From DATILI01 sp035476635 (lineage in GTDB: Bacteria > Pseudomonadota > Gammaproteobacteria > Burkholderiales > Burkholderiaceae_C), in the NCBI GenBank assembly GCA_035476635.1, contig DATILI010000337.1, positions 1 to 17,027 of the forward strand: DNA of 17,027 nt, written 5' to 3'. The position numbers and the translations under genes are program-made. The notes below the pieces were generated by a model. The model ran no database searches. It was not told the DNA's origin and saw nothing but the letters and a program-made list of their open reading frames with translations. This document shows positions 1 to 9,283 of this stretch, piece by piece; the stretch's first letter is position 1, and the number at the start of each line of letters is the position of its first letter.

Positions 1-1
1 C

Positions 2-784
2 GGCGTGGCGAACATCCGCGAGGCCATCGCGCAAGGCGATGTGCTGCAGGTCAACCTGACACGACGCGAGGATTGCGCCTTCGAGGGCGATGCCTGGGCT
101 TTGTACGAGGATCTTGTATCGGCCCATCCGGCACCCTTTGCGGCCTTTCTGGAGGGACCCGGCTTTGCCATCGCCAGTTGCTCGCCCGAACGCTTCCTCC
201 ACAAGCGAGGCAGCCAGCTCGAGGCGCGCCCGATCAAGGGCACGGTGGCCCGAGGCGGCTGCGCTGCCGAAGACGCCACGCGGCGCCAATGGCTCGCCGC
301 AAGCCCCAAGGACCGCGCGGAAAACGTCATGATCGTCGACCTCATGCGCAACGATCTGGGCCGCGTGGCGGTGATCGGAAGCGTGCACGTGCCCGAACTG
401 TTTGCGCTGGAGCCCTACGCCAGCGTGTGGCAGATGGTGTCCACGGTGCGCGCGCAATTGCGTAGGGACTGCGGCATCGATCAGCTGTTGCGCGCCTGTT
501 GGCCCCCGGGTTCGATGACCGGCGCGCCGAAGCTCAAGGCGATGGAGATCATCGAGGCTCTCGAACCGGTGCGCCGCGGCTTGTATGCCGGCTCAATAGG
601 CTATCTGGACTGCCGTGGCAACATCGATCTGTCAGTCGTCATCCGCACGGCCGTCGTTGCAGACGGGCGCGTGATGCTGCAGTTTGGCGGCGCCGTGGTG
701 GCCGACTCAGACCCTGCGGCCGAGTGGGCGGAAACCGTGGCCAAGGGGCGATGCATGGTCGAGGTACTGGAGCAACGCGGATAA
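2..784 (+). CDS. pabB: Aminodeoxychorismate synthase component I (PabB), 3' part
   Basis: This is the C-terminal part of a chorismate-binding enzyme; the 5' end lies outside the window and the GTG at base 5 is probably internal. PabB aminates chorismate to 4-amino-4-deoxychorismate for p-aminobenzoate and folate synthesis, using ammonia from the glutaminase PabA. Visible residues, numbered from base 5, include GDVLQVNLTRR (11-21), the PIKGT motif (76-80), DLMRNDLGRV, PGSMTGAPKLKAMEIIE and a late GSIGYLD/GGAVV segment. The lysine of PIKGT is the residue that separates PabB from anthranilate synthase TrpE, which has alanine there; this is why I call pabB rather than trpE. The frame stops right after the chorismate-binding domain, so no PabC lyase domain is fused here, unlike many PabB proteins. 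It converges on the mmsA-like gene across 53 bp in which I see no clear terminator. Confidence 0.88.
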   Translation, partial: GVANIREAIAQGDVLQVNLTRREDCAFEGDAWALYEDLVSAHPAPFAAFLEGPGFAIASCSPERFLHKRGSQLEARPIKGTVARGGCAAEDATRRQWLAASPKDRAENVMIVDLMRNDLGRVAVIGSVHVPELFALEPYASVWQMVSTVRAQLRRDCGIDQLLRACWPPGSMTGAPKLKAMEIIEALEPVRRGLYAGSIGYLDCRGNIDLSVVIRTAVVADGRVMLQFGGAVVADSDPAAEWAETVAKGRCMVEVLEQRG

Positions 785-837
785 ATGGCCGGGTTTCAGC
801 GGGCGAAGTAGTTGCTGGCAATCGGTTCCAGGCCGAG

Positions 838-2349
<1,512 letters not shown>

Positions 2350-2440
2350 AGAAAAGCTCCCAGGTAGTGTGGCGAGTGTCGCCAAAAGATTGCCGCTGTT
2401 CCAATGATTTCGCCAAAACAGGGGTATAAGTTCGGCAAAT
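2350..2440. promoter_or_regulatory. Divergent mmsA/lysR control region with repeats
   Basis: These 91 bp separate two divergent start codons. TCGCCAAAA occurs at 2379-2387 and again at 2410-2418, 31 bp apart or about three helical turns. A looser copy, TCGGCAAAT, starts at 2432. The first copy is also the right arm of a perfect palindrome, TGGCGA-GTG-TCGCCA (2370-2384). LysR regulators commonly bind two or three such sites in the spacer next to their own gene, so I infer operators here. TATAAG at 2425-2430 looks like a -10 box for lysR but has no good -35. No convincing sigma-70 promoter could be read for mmsA. Confidence 0.45.
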
Positions 2441-3376
2441 ATGATCTCCGCGTTCGACCCCCAGACCCTGCGTGCCTTCGTTGCCGTGGCGCGAGAGGGA
2501 AATGTATCGCGTGCAGCGCAAAGTTTGCACCTGAGCCAACCCGCGGTCAGCCTGCAGCTCAAGGGGCTGGCGCAAAACACCGGCCTCACCTTGTTTACCC
2601 GCACGCCGCAGGGGCTGGCGCTGACCCGTGACGGCGCGGCCCTGCTGCCGCAGGCCGAGAAGGCGCTGGCTGCGTTGGCCGACTTCTCGCACGCGGCCCA
2701 GAGCCTGCACAGCACGGTGCGCGGTACCTTGCGCATCGGCACCATCCTCGACCCGGAGTTCACCCGGCTCGGCGCGTTCCTGAAGGAGTTGGTCGAATCG
2801 GCGCCGCAGATCGAAACCGAGCTGCGCCAAGGCATGAGCGGCGATGTGCTCGCGCAAATCGGCCGCGGTGAGCTGGACGTCGGCTTTTATCTCGGCCTGC
2901 CCTTCGATGCCGGAACCAACCAGGCGCAAGCGCCCATGCGCCGTGCGCGCGGCGCCCTTGAATTTGAGTCCAAGGCCCTGACCCATTTCACCTACCGCGT
3001 ACTGGCACCGGCCGGCTGGGGCCCGCAGGTCCTGGGCAAGGACTGGAAAAGCCTGGCCGCCTTGCCCTGGCTGGCCACGCCGCCGGCTTCTGCCCATCAC
3101 CGCCTGCTGGCGGGCGTGTTCGGCCCCTTGGGGCTGGAGCCGCGCCGCGTCGCGCTGGTGGACCAGGAAGCCTCGATGCTCGACCTGGTCAAGTCCGGCG
3201 TCGGCTTGAGCCTGGTGCGCGACTCCATCGCCATTCGCGAAAGCCAGGCGCATGGTTTGGTGATTGCCGACCGCGTGAGCCTGGACTGCGTTCTCAACTT
3301 CGTCGGCCTGAAGTCGCGCCAGGCGGAGCCGGTGCTTGTCAGCGCCTGGCAGGCGATGCAACGAGCCTGGGGCTGA
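2441..3376 (+). CDS. LysR-family transcriptional regulator
   Basis: A 311-residue DNA-binding regulator. Residues 8-65 form the winged helix-turn-helix typical of the family: LRAFVAVAREGNVSRAAQSL, then LSQPAVSLQL and the wing LFTRTPQGLALTRDG. From about residue 93 the protein continues as a periplasmic-binding-like effector domain (GTLRIGTILDPEF, then GELDVGFYLG and VDQEASMLDLVKSGVGLSLV). It is divergent from the mmsA-like gene 91 bp away, so the usual LysR arrangement suggests it controls that gene in response to a pathway metabolite; the effector cannot be read from sequence. The start chosen gives the normal N-terminus of the family, but no Shine-Dalgarno sequence lies at a normal distance. 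A TATAAG box ending 10 bp before the ATG would leave a very short leader, so the mRNA could be nearly leaderless. Confidence 0.92.
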   Translation: MISAFDPQTLRAFVAVAREGNVSRAAQSLHLSQPAVSLQLKGLAQNTGLTLFTRTPQGLALTRDGAALLPQAEKALAALADFSHAAQSLHSTVRGTLRIGTILDPEFTRLGAFLKELVESAPQIETELRQGMSGDVLAQIGRGELDVGFYLGLPFDAGTNQAQAPMRRARGALEFESKALTHFTYRVLAPAGWGPQVLGKDWKSLAALPWLATPPASAHHRLLAGVFGPLGLEPRRVALVDQEASMLDLVKSGVGLSLVRDSIAIRESQAHGLVIADRVSLDCVLNFVGLKSRQAEPVLVSAWQAMQRAWG

Positions 3377-3454
3377 CAATGCCCTGCTGCGCGAGGCGTA
3401 TAGTGCGCAGGCAGACGCCCGCCATCAAAGCTTGATCCGGGGAGGAAACACACC
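3377..3454 (+). promoter_or_regulatory. Intergenic region with inverted repeat around a -10-like box
   Basis: A 78 bp gap between the lysR stop and the next gene. CTGCGC (3387-3392) and GCGCAG (3405-3410) form a 6 bp inverted repeat whose 12-base loop contains TATAGT (3399-3404), a good -10 match. The best -35-like hexamer, CTGACA at 3373-3378, is 20 bp away, longer than ideal. The hairpin lacks a T-tract, so it is not a convincing terminator. It may be a promoter with an overlapping operator for the exported-protein gene; this is a weak inference. Confidence 0.25.
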
Positions 3455-4189
3455 ATGGCCAAGGTGCTCGCACTATTGATTCTTCTCCTGGCGGCGCGCC
3501 AGGCCGCCGCGGCGGATCCGGGTTACTACCTCGTCAGCGTCTATGAAAACGAGGGAGAAAAATCAATCGACTTCCGCTACTGGACGGTCAAGTTTCCCGG
3601 CTCGCCCGAGGTCCGTTGGCCCGAGCTCGGTTTTAGCTACGGCGTGACCAAGCGCTGGACCACCGAAGTCTTTGCCAGCTACATCGGGTCCAGGAAAATG
3701 GGCACCCGCATCAGCACCTTGAATTGGCAAAACGACTACCTGCTGACGCAGGGCCAATATCCGTTCGACCTGGCTGTGCACACCAACCTCATCTCCTACC
3801 GCGAGGCGGGTGCCGGCTATGCGCTGGAGGCCGGGCCCGTGGTGCAAACCGAAGTCGGCAGGACACAGCTCAATGCCAACGTGTTTCTCGACCGCAGCTA
3901 CCACGGCACGGAGCGCAGCCGCGCGCAGATGAAGTACCAGTGGCAGGCCAGATACCGCTGGAAGCCCGGCTTTCAGTTCGGCGTGCAGGGGTTCGGCGAA
4001 TTGGGAGACTGGGACCACTGGGCGCCGCATGGCAAACAATCACACCGCGCCGGCCCGGTGATCTCTGGCACCTTGCCCTTGGGCAGCGGCACGCAGGCGC
4101 TCAAATATCAGGTGGCTTACCTGGGCGGTTCGATCCGCGGGCGGCACGGCAAGATGCTCTCCATGCGCCTGCAGTACGTGTTTGACTGA
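3455..4189 (+). CDS. Exported, probable outer-membrane beta-barrel protein of unknown function
   Basis: A 244-residue protein I cannot assign to a named family. It starts with a clear Sec signal peptide: Lys3, a hydrophobic run of Leu, Ile and Ala (4-13), and a likely cleavage after the AAAA run near residue 20, before DPGYY. The mature part has no long hydrophobic helix. It alternates short amphipathic stretches rich in Tyr, Trp and Phe with polar turns (for example GFSYGVTKRWTTEVFASYIG and KYQWQARYRWKPGFQFGVQG) and ends MRLQYVFD. That pattern fits a small outer-membrane beta-barrel of about 10-12 strands. GGAGG at 3441-3445 sits 9 nt before the ATG, making the start firm. It stands alone, downstream of lysR in the same direction and convergent with the c-di-GMP enzyme gene 11 bp away. 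Its substrate or role is unknown. Confidence 0.75.
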   Translation: MAKVLALLILLLAARQAAAADPGYYLVSVYENEGEKSIDFRYWTVKFPGSPEVRWPELGFSYGVTKRWTTEVFASYIGSRKMGTRISTLNWQNDYLLTQGQYPFDLAVHTNLISYREAGAGYALEAGPVVQTEVGRTQLNANVFLDRSYHGTERSRAQMKYQWQARYRWKPGFQFGVQGFGELGDWDHWAPHGKQSHRAGPVISGTLPLGSGTQALKYQVAYLGGSIRGRHGKMLSMRLQYVFD

Positions 4190-4200
4190 CCTGCTGGCGC

Positions 4201-7200
4201 TTATTGGCGCACGCCGGGTTGCATGCCGAGGTGCTTGCGCATCAGGCGCTCAAACTCGGCGCGGGGCAGTGGCGGACTGAACAGGTAGCCCTGGTAGGCA
4301 TGGCAATTCTGCCGCGCCAGGAAGTCGCGCTGCGCGGCGGTTTCTACGCCCTCGGCGATCACGGCCAGGCCCAGGCTCTCGGCCAGGGCGACGATGGTGC
4401 GCGCGATGGCCGCGTCGTTCGGGTCGGTCAGCACGTCGCGGACAAAGCTTTGGTCGATCTTGAGCTGGGCCAGTGGCAAGCGCTTCAAGTAGCTCAGGCT
4501 CGAGTAGCCGGTGCCGAAGTCATCGAGCGAAAAGCACAGGCCCTGCGCATTCAGCGCACTCATCTTGGCGATGGTGTCCTCGACGTCGTCCAGCAGCAGG
4601 CTTTCGGTCAGTTCCAGTTTGAGCTGCCGCGGATTGGCGCCGCTTGCGGCCAGCGCGGCACGCACCTGCTCGACAAAGTCGGCCTGGCGGAACTGGCGCG
4701 GGCTGACATTGACCGCCAGCGTGAGATCGGCCAGCACGCGGTCACTCGCCCACGCGGCCAGTTGCGCGCACGCGGTGTCGAGCACCCACTGGCCCAGGGG
4801 CAGGATCAGGCCGGTCTCCTCGGCCACCGGGATGAAGCGCGCGGGGGAAACAAAGCCGTGTTCCGGGTGCCGCCAGCGCAGCAGCGCCTCGGCGCCGGTG
4901 GCCCGGCCGGACTCGATCTGCGGCTGGTAGTAGAGCTCGAACTGCTGCTCCGCCAGCCCGGCGCGTATGTCGAATTCAAGCGTGGCGCGCGCACTCACCA
5001 CCGCCTGCATCTGCGGATCGAAAAAGCGCAAGGTATTGCGGCCCGCAGACTTGGCCTGGTACATGGCCAGGTCGGCGCGCTTGAGCAATTCGTCGACCGT
5101 CTCGCGCTGGTCGTGAAACAGGGTGATGCCGATGCTGGGCGTGCTGTGGTGCACGTAACCGGCGACCAGGTAGGTCTGGTTCAGCAAGGCGAGGACTTTC
5201 TGCCCGACAGCCTCGCTGTGGGCCGCGGCCTCTTCGACGTCGGCGCTCAGGTCTTCAAGCACCACCACGAATTCGTCTCCGCCCTGGCGCGCCACGGTAT
5301 CGCCTTCGCGAACGCAGTGGATCAGGCGCTCGGCGACCTGTTGCAGGAGCAGGTCGCCCTTGTCGTGGCCCAGCGTGTCGTTGAGTGTCTTGAAGTTGTC
5401 CAGGTCGATGAACAGCAGCGCCCCGTGGCGGTTGCGCCGCGCGCTGGTGGCCAGGGCCTGCTGCAGGCGGTCCATCAGCAGCCGCCGGTTGGGCAGCCGG
5501 GTCAGCGGGTCGTAGAAGGCCAGGTACTTGATCTCTTCCTCGGCCGCCTTGCGCTGGGTCAGGTCGGTCAAGGTGACCAGGTATTCGTCGCCGACCACGA
5601 TGCCCGTGAACTCGACCGCGCGGCGTTGGCCGTCCTGGCGGACGATTTCGTATTCCTGCGGCTCCAGGACCGTGCCTTGGTCCCGTACCTTTTTCTGGGC
5701 CGCACGCCAGGCCTCGCGCACGCGCTCGCGGTAAGCCGGGTCGGGATAGGCTTTGTGCCACCAGTCGGCGAGGTTCGGCGTGTCGACCTCGGTGTAGCCG
5801 GAAATCTGCACAAAGTGTTCATTGCGAAACACGATGGTGCCCTGCTTGTCGACCAGGCAGACGCCGACCGGCAGGCGGCGCAAGACGTTGCGCAGCCGCT
5901 GCTCGCCCTCGCGCCAATCCAGTTCGATGCGCTTGCGTGCGCTGATGTCTTGCACCACGGCAATGTGGAAGTCGGGGTCGGCACCTTGAGCCCACATCGG
6001 TGAGATCGTGAGGCTCACCCACACCGGATGGCCGTCCTTGTGGATATAGCGCTTTTCGATCTGGTACTCGTCGAGTGCGCCGGCCTTGATCTGGTCCAGC
6101 TCCGGCAGGCCAAGGGCCAGATCGTCGGGGTGGGTGATGGACTTGAAATCCAGCGCCATCATCTCCTGCTCCGTGTAGCCCACGATCTCGCAGTATTTCT
6201 GGTTGATGCGCTCGAAGCGGCCGGTCAGGGTGTTGACCTGGGCCACGCCGACAGCGGCCTGGTTGAACAGTGCGCGAAAGCGCCCCTCGCTGTCTTCCAG
6301 CGCGTCGCCGGTTTTCGCGGCACGCGCCAGTGCCAGCGCGCGCTGGCTCGCCAGCAGCATGACCAGCGCACCCAGCAGCACCGAAATCACCGCGCCCGAG
6401 AGGCCGACCTGCAGGGGTTGGCGCCGCTCGGATTCGGACAAAAAAGCCGTGGAAGGATCGAACGCCAGCTGCCAGCGCCGGCCATGTACCGCGAGTTCGT
6501 GCACGTGGCTGGATTCGGAGCGGTCGCCCTCGCCATACAGGGGGCGCAGGCGCTTGTCAGTGATGCCAGGCAGCAGCGAGCCTTGGTCGATCAGTGTCAG
6601 CGCCAGGCCTTGCAGGCGGCCTTCCTGCTCGAGCGCCTGAATCAGGTCGTACGCGCGGATGGTGACGGCGACCGCACCGAGAAAGCCGTTCTGGCCCGGC
6701 ACCGGGGCACCGTTGGCGGCGGTGAATACCGGCACGCGGATCACGAACCCGGGCCGGTGCGTGGTCTCCTGCAGCAAGTCAAAAGGTGCGCTGGCGACCG
6801 GGTTGCCAGTGTCGCGCGAATAGCGCATCGATGCCAGATTGGCCGGCTGGGCACTGATGTCCAGGCCCAGGATGCGTTCGTTGCCAGCCATGGGCCATAG
6901 ATAGTCGGCAACGAAATACTCACTGCGCTGGCCTGCCGGGTGGATCGCGAAGTCTGGATAGCCGAGCGGGTTCAGCGAGCGGTCGGCGCGTACGCTGGCT
7001 TCGTAGGCTGCCCGCTGCGTGGCGCTGACATAACGGGTGAACGCGAAGTTCTTGATGCCCGGATAGCGCGCCTGCACGTCCAGCAGGTGTACCGCGCGGT
7101 CGAATGCGGCGCGGTCCAGCGACGGGTTGATGGCGAACAGGCCGCGCAGGCCGAACACGATCTCGGTGTAGCCATCGATGCGCCTGTTCAGTGCTTCGGC

Positions 7201-7368
7201 GAACGCGTTGGCGGCCTGGGTGAAGCGTGCACGCTCAATGGCCGCGCCCGCCTGGCGCTGCTGGTGGGCCAGCAGTGCGCTGCCGGCAAGGCCGAGCAAG
7301 GTCACCGCCAGTCCCAGCATCCAGGGGCGAAGCGTGAGGAGAGGCGTGCTTCTCGCCATCTTGTCCAT
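4201..7368 (-). CDS. Membrane-bound CHASE-PAS-PAS-GGDEF-EAL c-di-GMP enzyme
   Basis: A 1055-residue bifunctional protein for making and breaking cyclic di-GMP. Domains in order: membrane helix (about 16-35); periplasmic CHASE-like sensor (about 60-245, including GLRGLFAINPS and YPGIKNFAFTRYV); second membrane helix (about 321-342); PAS (365-480); PAS (490-610); GGDEF cyclase (615-785); EAL phosphodiesterase (798-1043). The GGDEF motif (696-700) is intact and an RxxD inhibitory site (R687, D690) lies exactly five residues before it. The EAL half keeps EALLRW (827-832), DDFGTGYSSL (949-958) and EGVET (1006-1010), so both activities could work. The ATG at 7368 was chosen because it places a normal membrane anchor at the N-terminus. 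The frame is open far upstream but there overlaps the AtuA-like gene. No strong ribosome site is visible, and an ATG at 7359 is an alternative. The 71 bp gap to the upstream gene allows either co-transcription or its own promoter. Confidence 0.92.
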   Translation of the reverse strand: MDKMARSTPLLTLRPWMLGLAVTLLGLAGSALLAHQQRQAGAAIERARFTQAANAFAEALNRRIDGYTEIVFGLRGLFAINPSLDRAAFDRAVHLLDVQARYPGIKNFAFTRYVSATQRAAYEASVRADRSLNPLGYPDFAIHPAGQRSEYFVADYLWPMAGNERILGLDISAQPANLASMRYSRDTGNPVASAPFDLLQETTHRPGFVIRVPVFTAANGAPVPGQNGFLGAVAVTIRAYDLIQALEQEGRLQGLALTLIDQGSLLPGITDKRLRPLYGEGDRSESSHVHELAVHGRRWQLAFDPSTAFLSESERRQPLQVGLSGAVISVLLGALVMLLASQRALALARAAKTGDALEDSEGRFRALFNQAAVGVAQVNTLTGRFERINQKYCEIVGYTEQEMMALDFKSITHPDDLALGLPELDQIKAGALDEYQIEKRYIHKDGHPVWVSLTISPMWAQGADPDFHIAVVQDISARKRIELDWREGEQRLRNVLRRLPVGVCLVDKQGTIVFRNEHFVQISGYTEVDTPNLADWWHKAYPDPAYRERVREAWRAAQKKVRDQGTVLEPQEYEIVRQDGQRRAVEFTGIVVGDEYLVTLTDLTQRKAAEEEIKYLAFYDPLTRLPNRRLLMDRLQQALATSARRNRHGALLFIDLDNFKTLNDTLGHDKGDLLLQQVAERLIHCVREGDTVARQGGDEFVVVLEDLSADVEEAAAHSEAVGQKVLALLNQTYLVAGYVHHSTPSIGITLFHDQRETVDELLKRADLAMYQAKSAGRNTLRFFDPQMQAVVSARATLEFDIRAGLAEQQFELYYQPQIESGRATGAEALLRWRHPEHGFVSPARFIPVAEETGLILPLGQWVLDTACAQLAAWASDRVLADLTLAVNVSPRQFRQADFVEQVRAALAASGANPRQLKLELTESLLLDDVEDTIAKMSALNAQGLCFSLDDFGTGYSSLSYLKRLPLAQLKIDQSFVRDVLTDPNDAAIARTIVALAESLGLAVIAEGVETAAQRDFLARQNCHAYQGYLFSPPLPRAEFERLMRKHLGMQPGVRQ

Positions 7369-7439
7369 ACCGGGAATCGCATCGGAACAGGCGGCGCCTG
7401 CCGTTTGCGCAGATCCCTCTTTTTTAGTGAGAACGGGCT

Positions 7440-9281
7440 CTAGGATAAAGCCGTTTTCAAGTCGGTTGGCACCTTTAGCGGCATCGTGAGAAGAATCTGA
7501 GCCATGCCTTTGCCCAGAGGATCGTTGCGCAGCGAGGCCATGCCGCCGCCATCCAGCGCGCGGGTGCAGAGAAAGTTCATGGCGTGGATGCCGGGCACGT
7601 CGAAACGGGTGACCTCGCCCTGCACCAGGTGGCCCAGCCATTGCGCCACGCGCGCCTCGGTCAACTGCGCGCGCAACAGCGGCAGCCATTCGGGGCGGCG
7701 GGCGATGACCCCGATGTTGGAGCTGTCGCCCTTGTCACCCGAACGCGCCCAGGCGAGTTGGACCAGCGGCACTTCGATGGTGTCGCTTGCAGCGGTTTCA
7801 CCAGGGGCCGCGGATTCGACTGGTGCACGGAGAGTAGGCGCTGGCACCGGCGCCTGTCCTGCCGGCACCGCTACAGGCAATGGCTGCCCATCGATCCAGA
7901 CCTGCGGTGCGAGCCGCGCCTTGTCCAGCAGGAAGGCGAACTGCTTGATCGCGGGCGACGGGCTGGGCCGGCCGGCGGCGCCGGTGGTGCCCGGCGACCA
8001 ACTGGTGCCGGCCGGGGCGATCTCGCGCGCAAACAATTCGAGCGCGGCCTTTTGCGGATGCATCACGGCCAGGTGCAGCACTGCTTCGCGTACCTGCGCT
8101 GTGCGCGCATGGGGCCCGAAGTTGCCGGCCTCGCTGCCCAGCACCTCGATGTGGCTGCGCGTGTAGTCCGCCAGGCCAAGCGCGGCGAGCAGTTCGCGGG
8201 TGCGCGTGAGGATCGCCTCGCCGGTGCGGCGCGCCTTCTTCGCCGCATCCATCCCGACGATGGTGAGCTGCGCGTTGCAACGAAAGCCGTCCAGGTACGT
8301 GGACGACACCTTGTAGGCCGGGCCGGGCGCCAGGCCGCGTGCGCCGCGCACGTCCACGCGGTGTTCACCCAGTTGCTGCAGCCGAACTTGCGTGAAGTCG
8401 CACGTCACATCGGGCAGCAGGTAGCGGCGCGGGTCGCCGATCTCATACAGCATCTGCTCGCTGATGACGGCCGGGTTCACCAGCCCGCCGGTGCCCGGCG
8501 GCTTGGTTGCGACGAAGCTGCCGTCGGCACTGCATTCGATCACCGGGTAGCCGATGTGCGGCCAGTCGGGCACGTCTTCCCAGTCGGTGTGCAGGCCGCC
8601 CGTGGCCTGGCAGCCGCACTCGATGATGTGGCCGGCCAGGCTGCCTTGCGCCAGGCGGTCGTAGTCGTCGCTTGTCCCTTCAGCCTTCCAGCCGAACGCA
8701 TGCATCAGCGCGCCCAGCGTGACGGCGCTGTCGACGCAGCGGCCAGTGATGACGATTTGCGCACCCGCGTCCAGCGCGGCTTTCACCGGCAGGGCGCCGA
8801 GATAGGCGTTGGCGGTCAGCACCTTCTCGGGCAAGGTGGCGCCGCTTTGCAATTCGCGCACCTCTTCATGGCGCAGCTGGGGCAACAGCGGCAGAACGTC
8901 GTCGCCCTGCACCACGGCGACCTTCACCTGCACGCCCTGCTCGGCAGCAAGCGCCTGGATCGCCTGCGCGCATGCCTGCGGGTTCACGCCGCCGGCATTG
9001 CTGATGACGCGGATGTTTTTCGCCACCACGTCTTTCAGCAGCGTCTTCATCGTCACGGAGACAAAGTCGGTCGCGTAGCCCAGCTCGGGGTTCTTGCCGC
9101 GTGCCGCAGCGAGGATCGACATGGTGAGTTCGGCCAGGTAGTCGAACACCAGGAAGTCGATGTTGCCGCGCTGCACCAGCTGCGGCGCACCGACGCTGCT
9201 GTCGCCCCAGAAGCCGGACGCGCCGCCAATGCGGATGACCTTGCCGGAGTCTTTGCGCGCGTTGTGGTTGTCGGCTGCCAT
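7440..9281 (-). CDS. AtuA-like acyclic terpene utilization family protein (DUF1446)
   Basis: A 613-residue cytoplasmic protein of the AtuA family, named after a gene of the citronellol/geranyl-CoA pathway of Pseudomonas citronellolis; its biochemical role is poorly defined. The N-terminal part carries family hallmarks: RIGGASGFWGDS (17-28), DFLVFDYLAELTMSIL (42-57), SNAGGVNP (94-101) and GRCVDSAV. After a Pro/Ala-rich linker, the last 105 or so residues hold the separate C-terminal AtuA-like domain with WARSGDKGDSSNIGV, so this is the long two-domain form. The ATG at 9281 follows the stop of the crotonase gene by only 2 bp, which argues for translational coupling in one operon. The other atu genes (geranyl-CoA carboxylase, acyl-CoA dehydrogenase) are not in the window, so terpene catabolism is not established; a general acyl-CoA role is equally possible. 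Confidence 0.87.
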   Translation of the reverse strand: MAADNHNARKDSGKVIRIGGASGFWGDSSVGAPQLVQRGNIDFLVFDYLAELTMSILAAARGKNPELGYATDFVSVTMKTLLKDVVAKNIRVISNAGGVNPQACAQAIQALAAEQGVQVKVAVVQGDDVLPLLPQLRHEEVRELQSGATLPEKVLTANAYLGALPVKAALDAGAQIVITGRCVDSAVTLGALMHAFGWKAEGTSDDYDRLAQGSLAGHIIECGCQATGGLHTDWEDVPDWPHIGYPVIECSADGSFVATKPPGTGGLVNPAVISEQMLYEIGDPRRYLLPDVTCDFTQVRLQQLGEHRVDVRGARGLAPGPAYKVSSTYLDGFRCNAQLTIVGMDAAKKARRTGEAILTRTRELLAALGLADYTRSHIEVLGSEAGNFGPHARTAQVREAVLHLAVMHPQKAALELFAREIAPAGTSWSPGTTGAAGRPSPSPAIKQFAFLLDKARLAPQVWIDGQPLPVAVPAGQAPVPAPTLRAPVESAAPGETAASDTIEVPLVQLAWARSGDKGDSSNIGVIARRPEWLPLLRAQLTEARVAQWLGHLVQGEVTRFDVPGIHAMNFLCTRALDGGGMASLRNDPLGKGMAQILLTMPLKVPTDLKTALS

Positions 9282-9283
9282 GT

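Noticed and set aside
785..837. Possible terminator between convergent pabB and mmsA
   Set aside because: No stable GC stem followed by a T-run could be found in these 53 bases on either strand.
4204..6900. Two long plus-strand open frames opposite the GGDEF-EAL gene
   Set aside because: They mirror the coding strand of a gene with intact GGDEF and EAL motifs, and their composition is low-complexity His/Gln/Ala/Arg.
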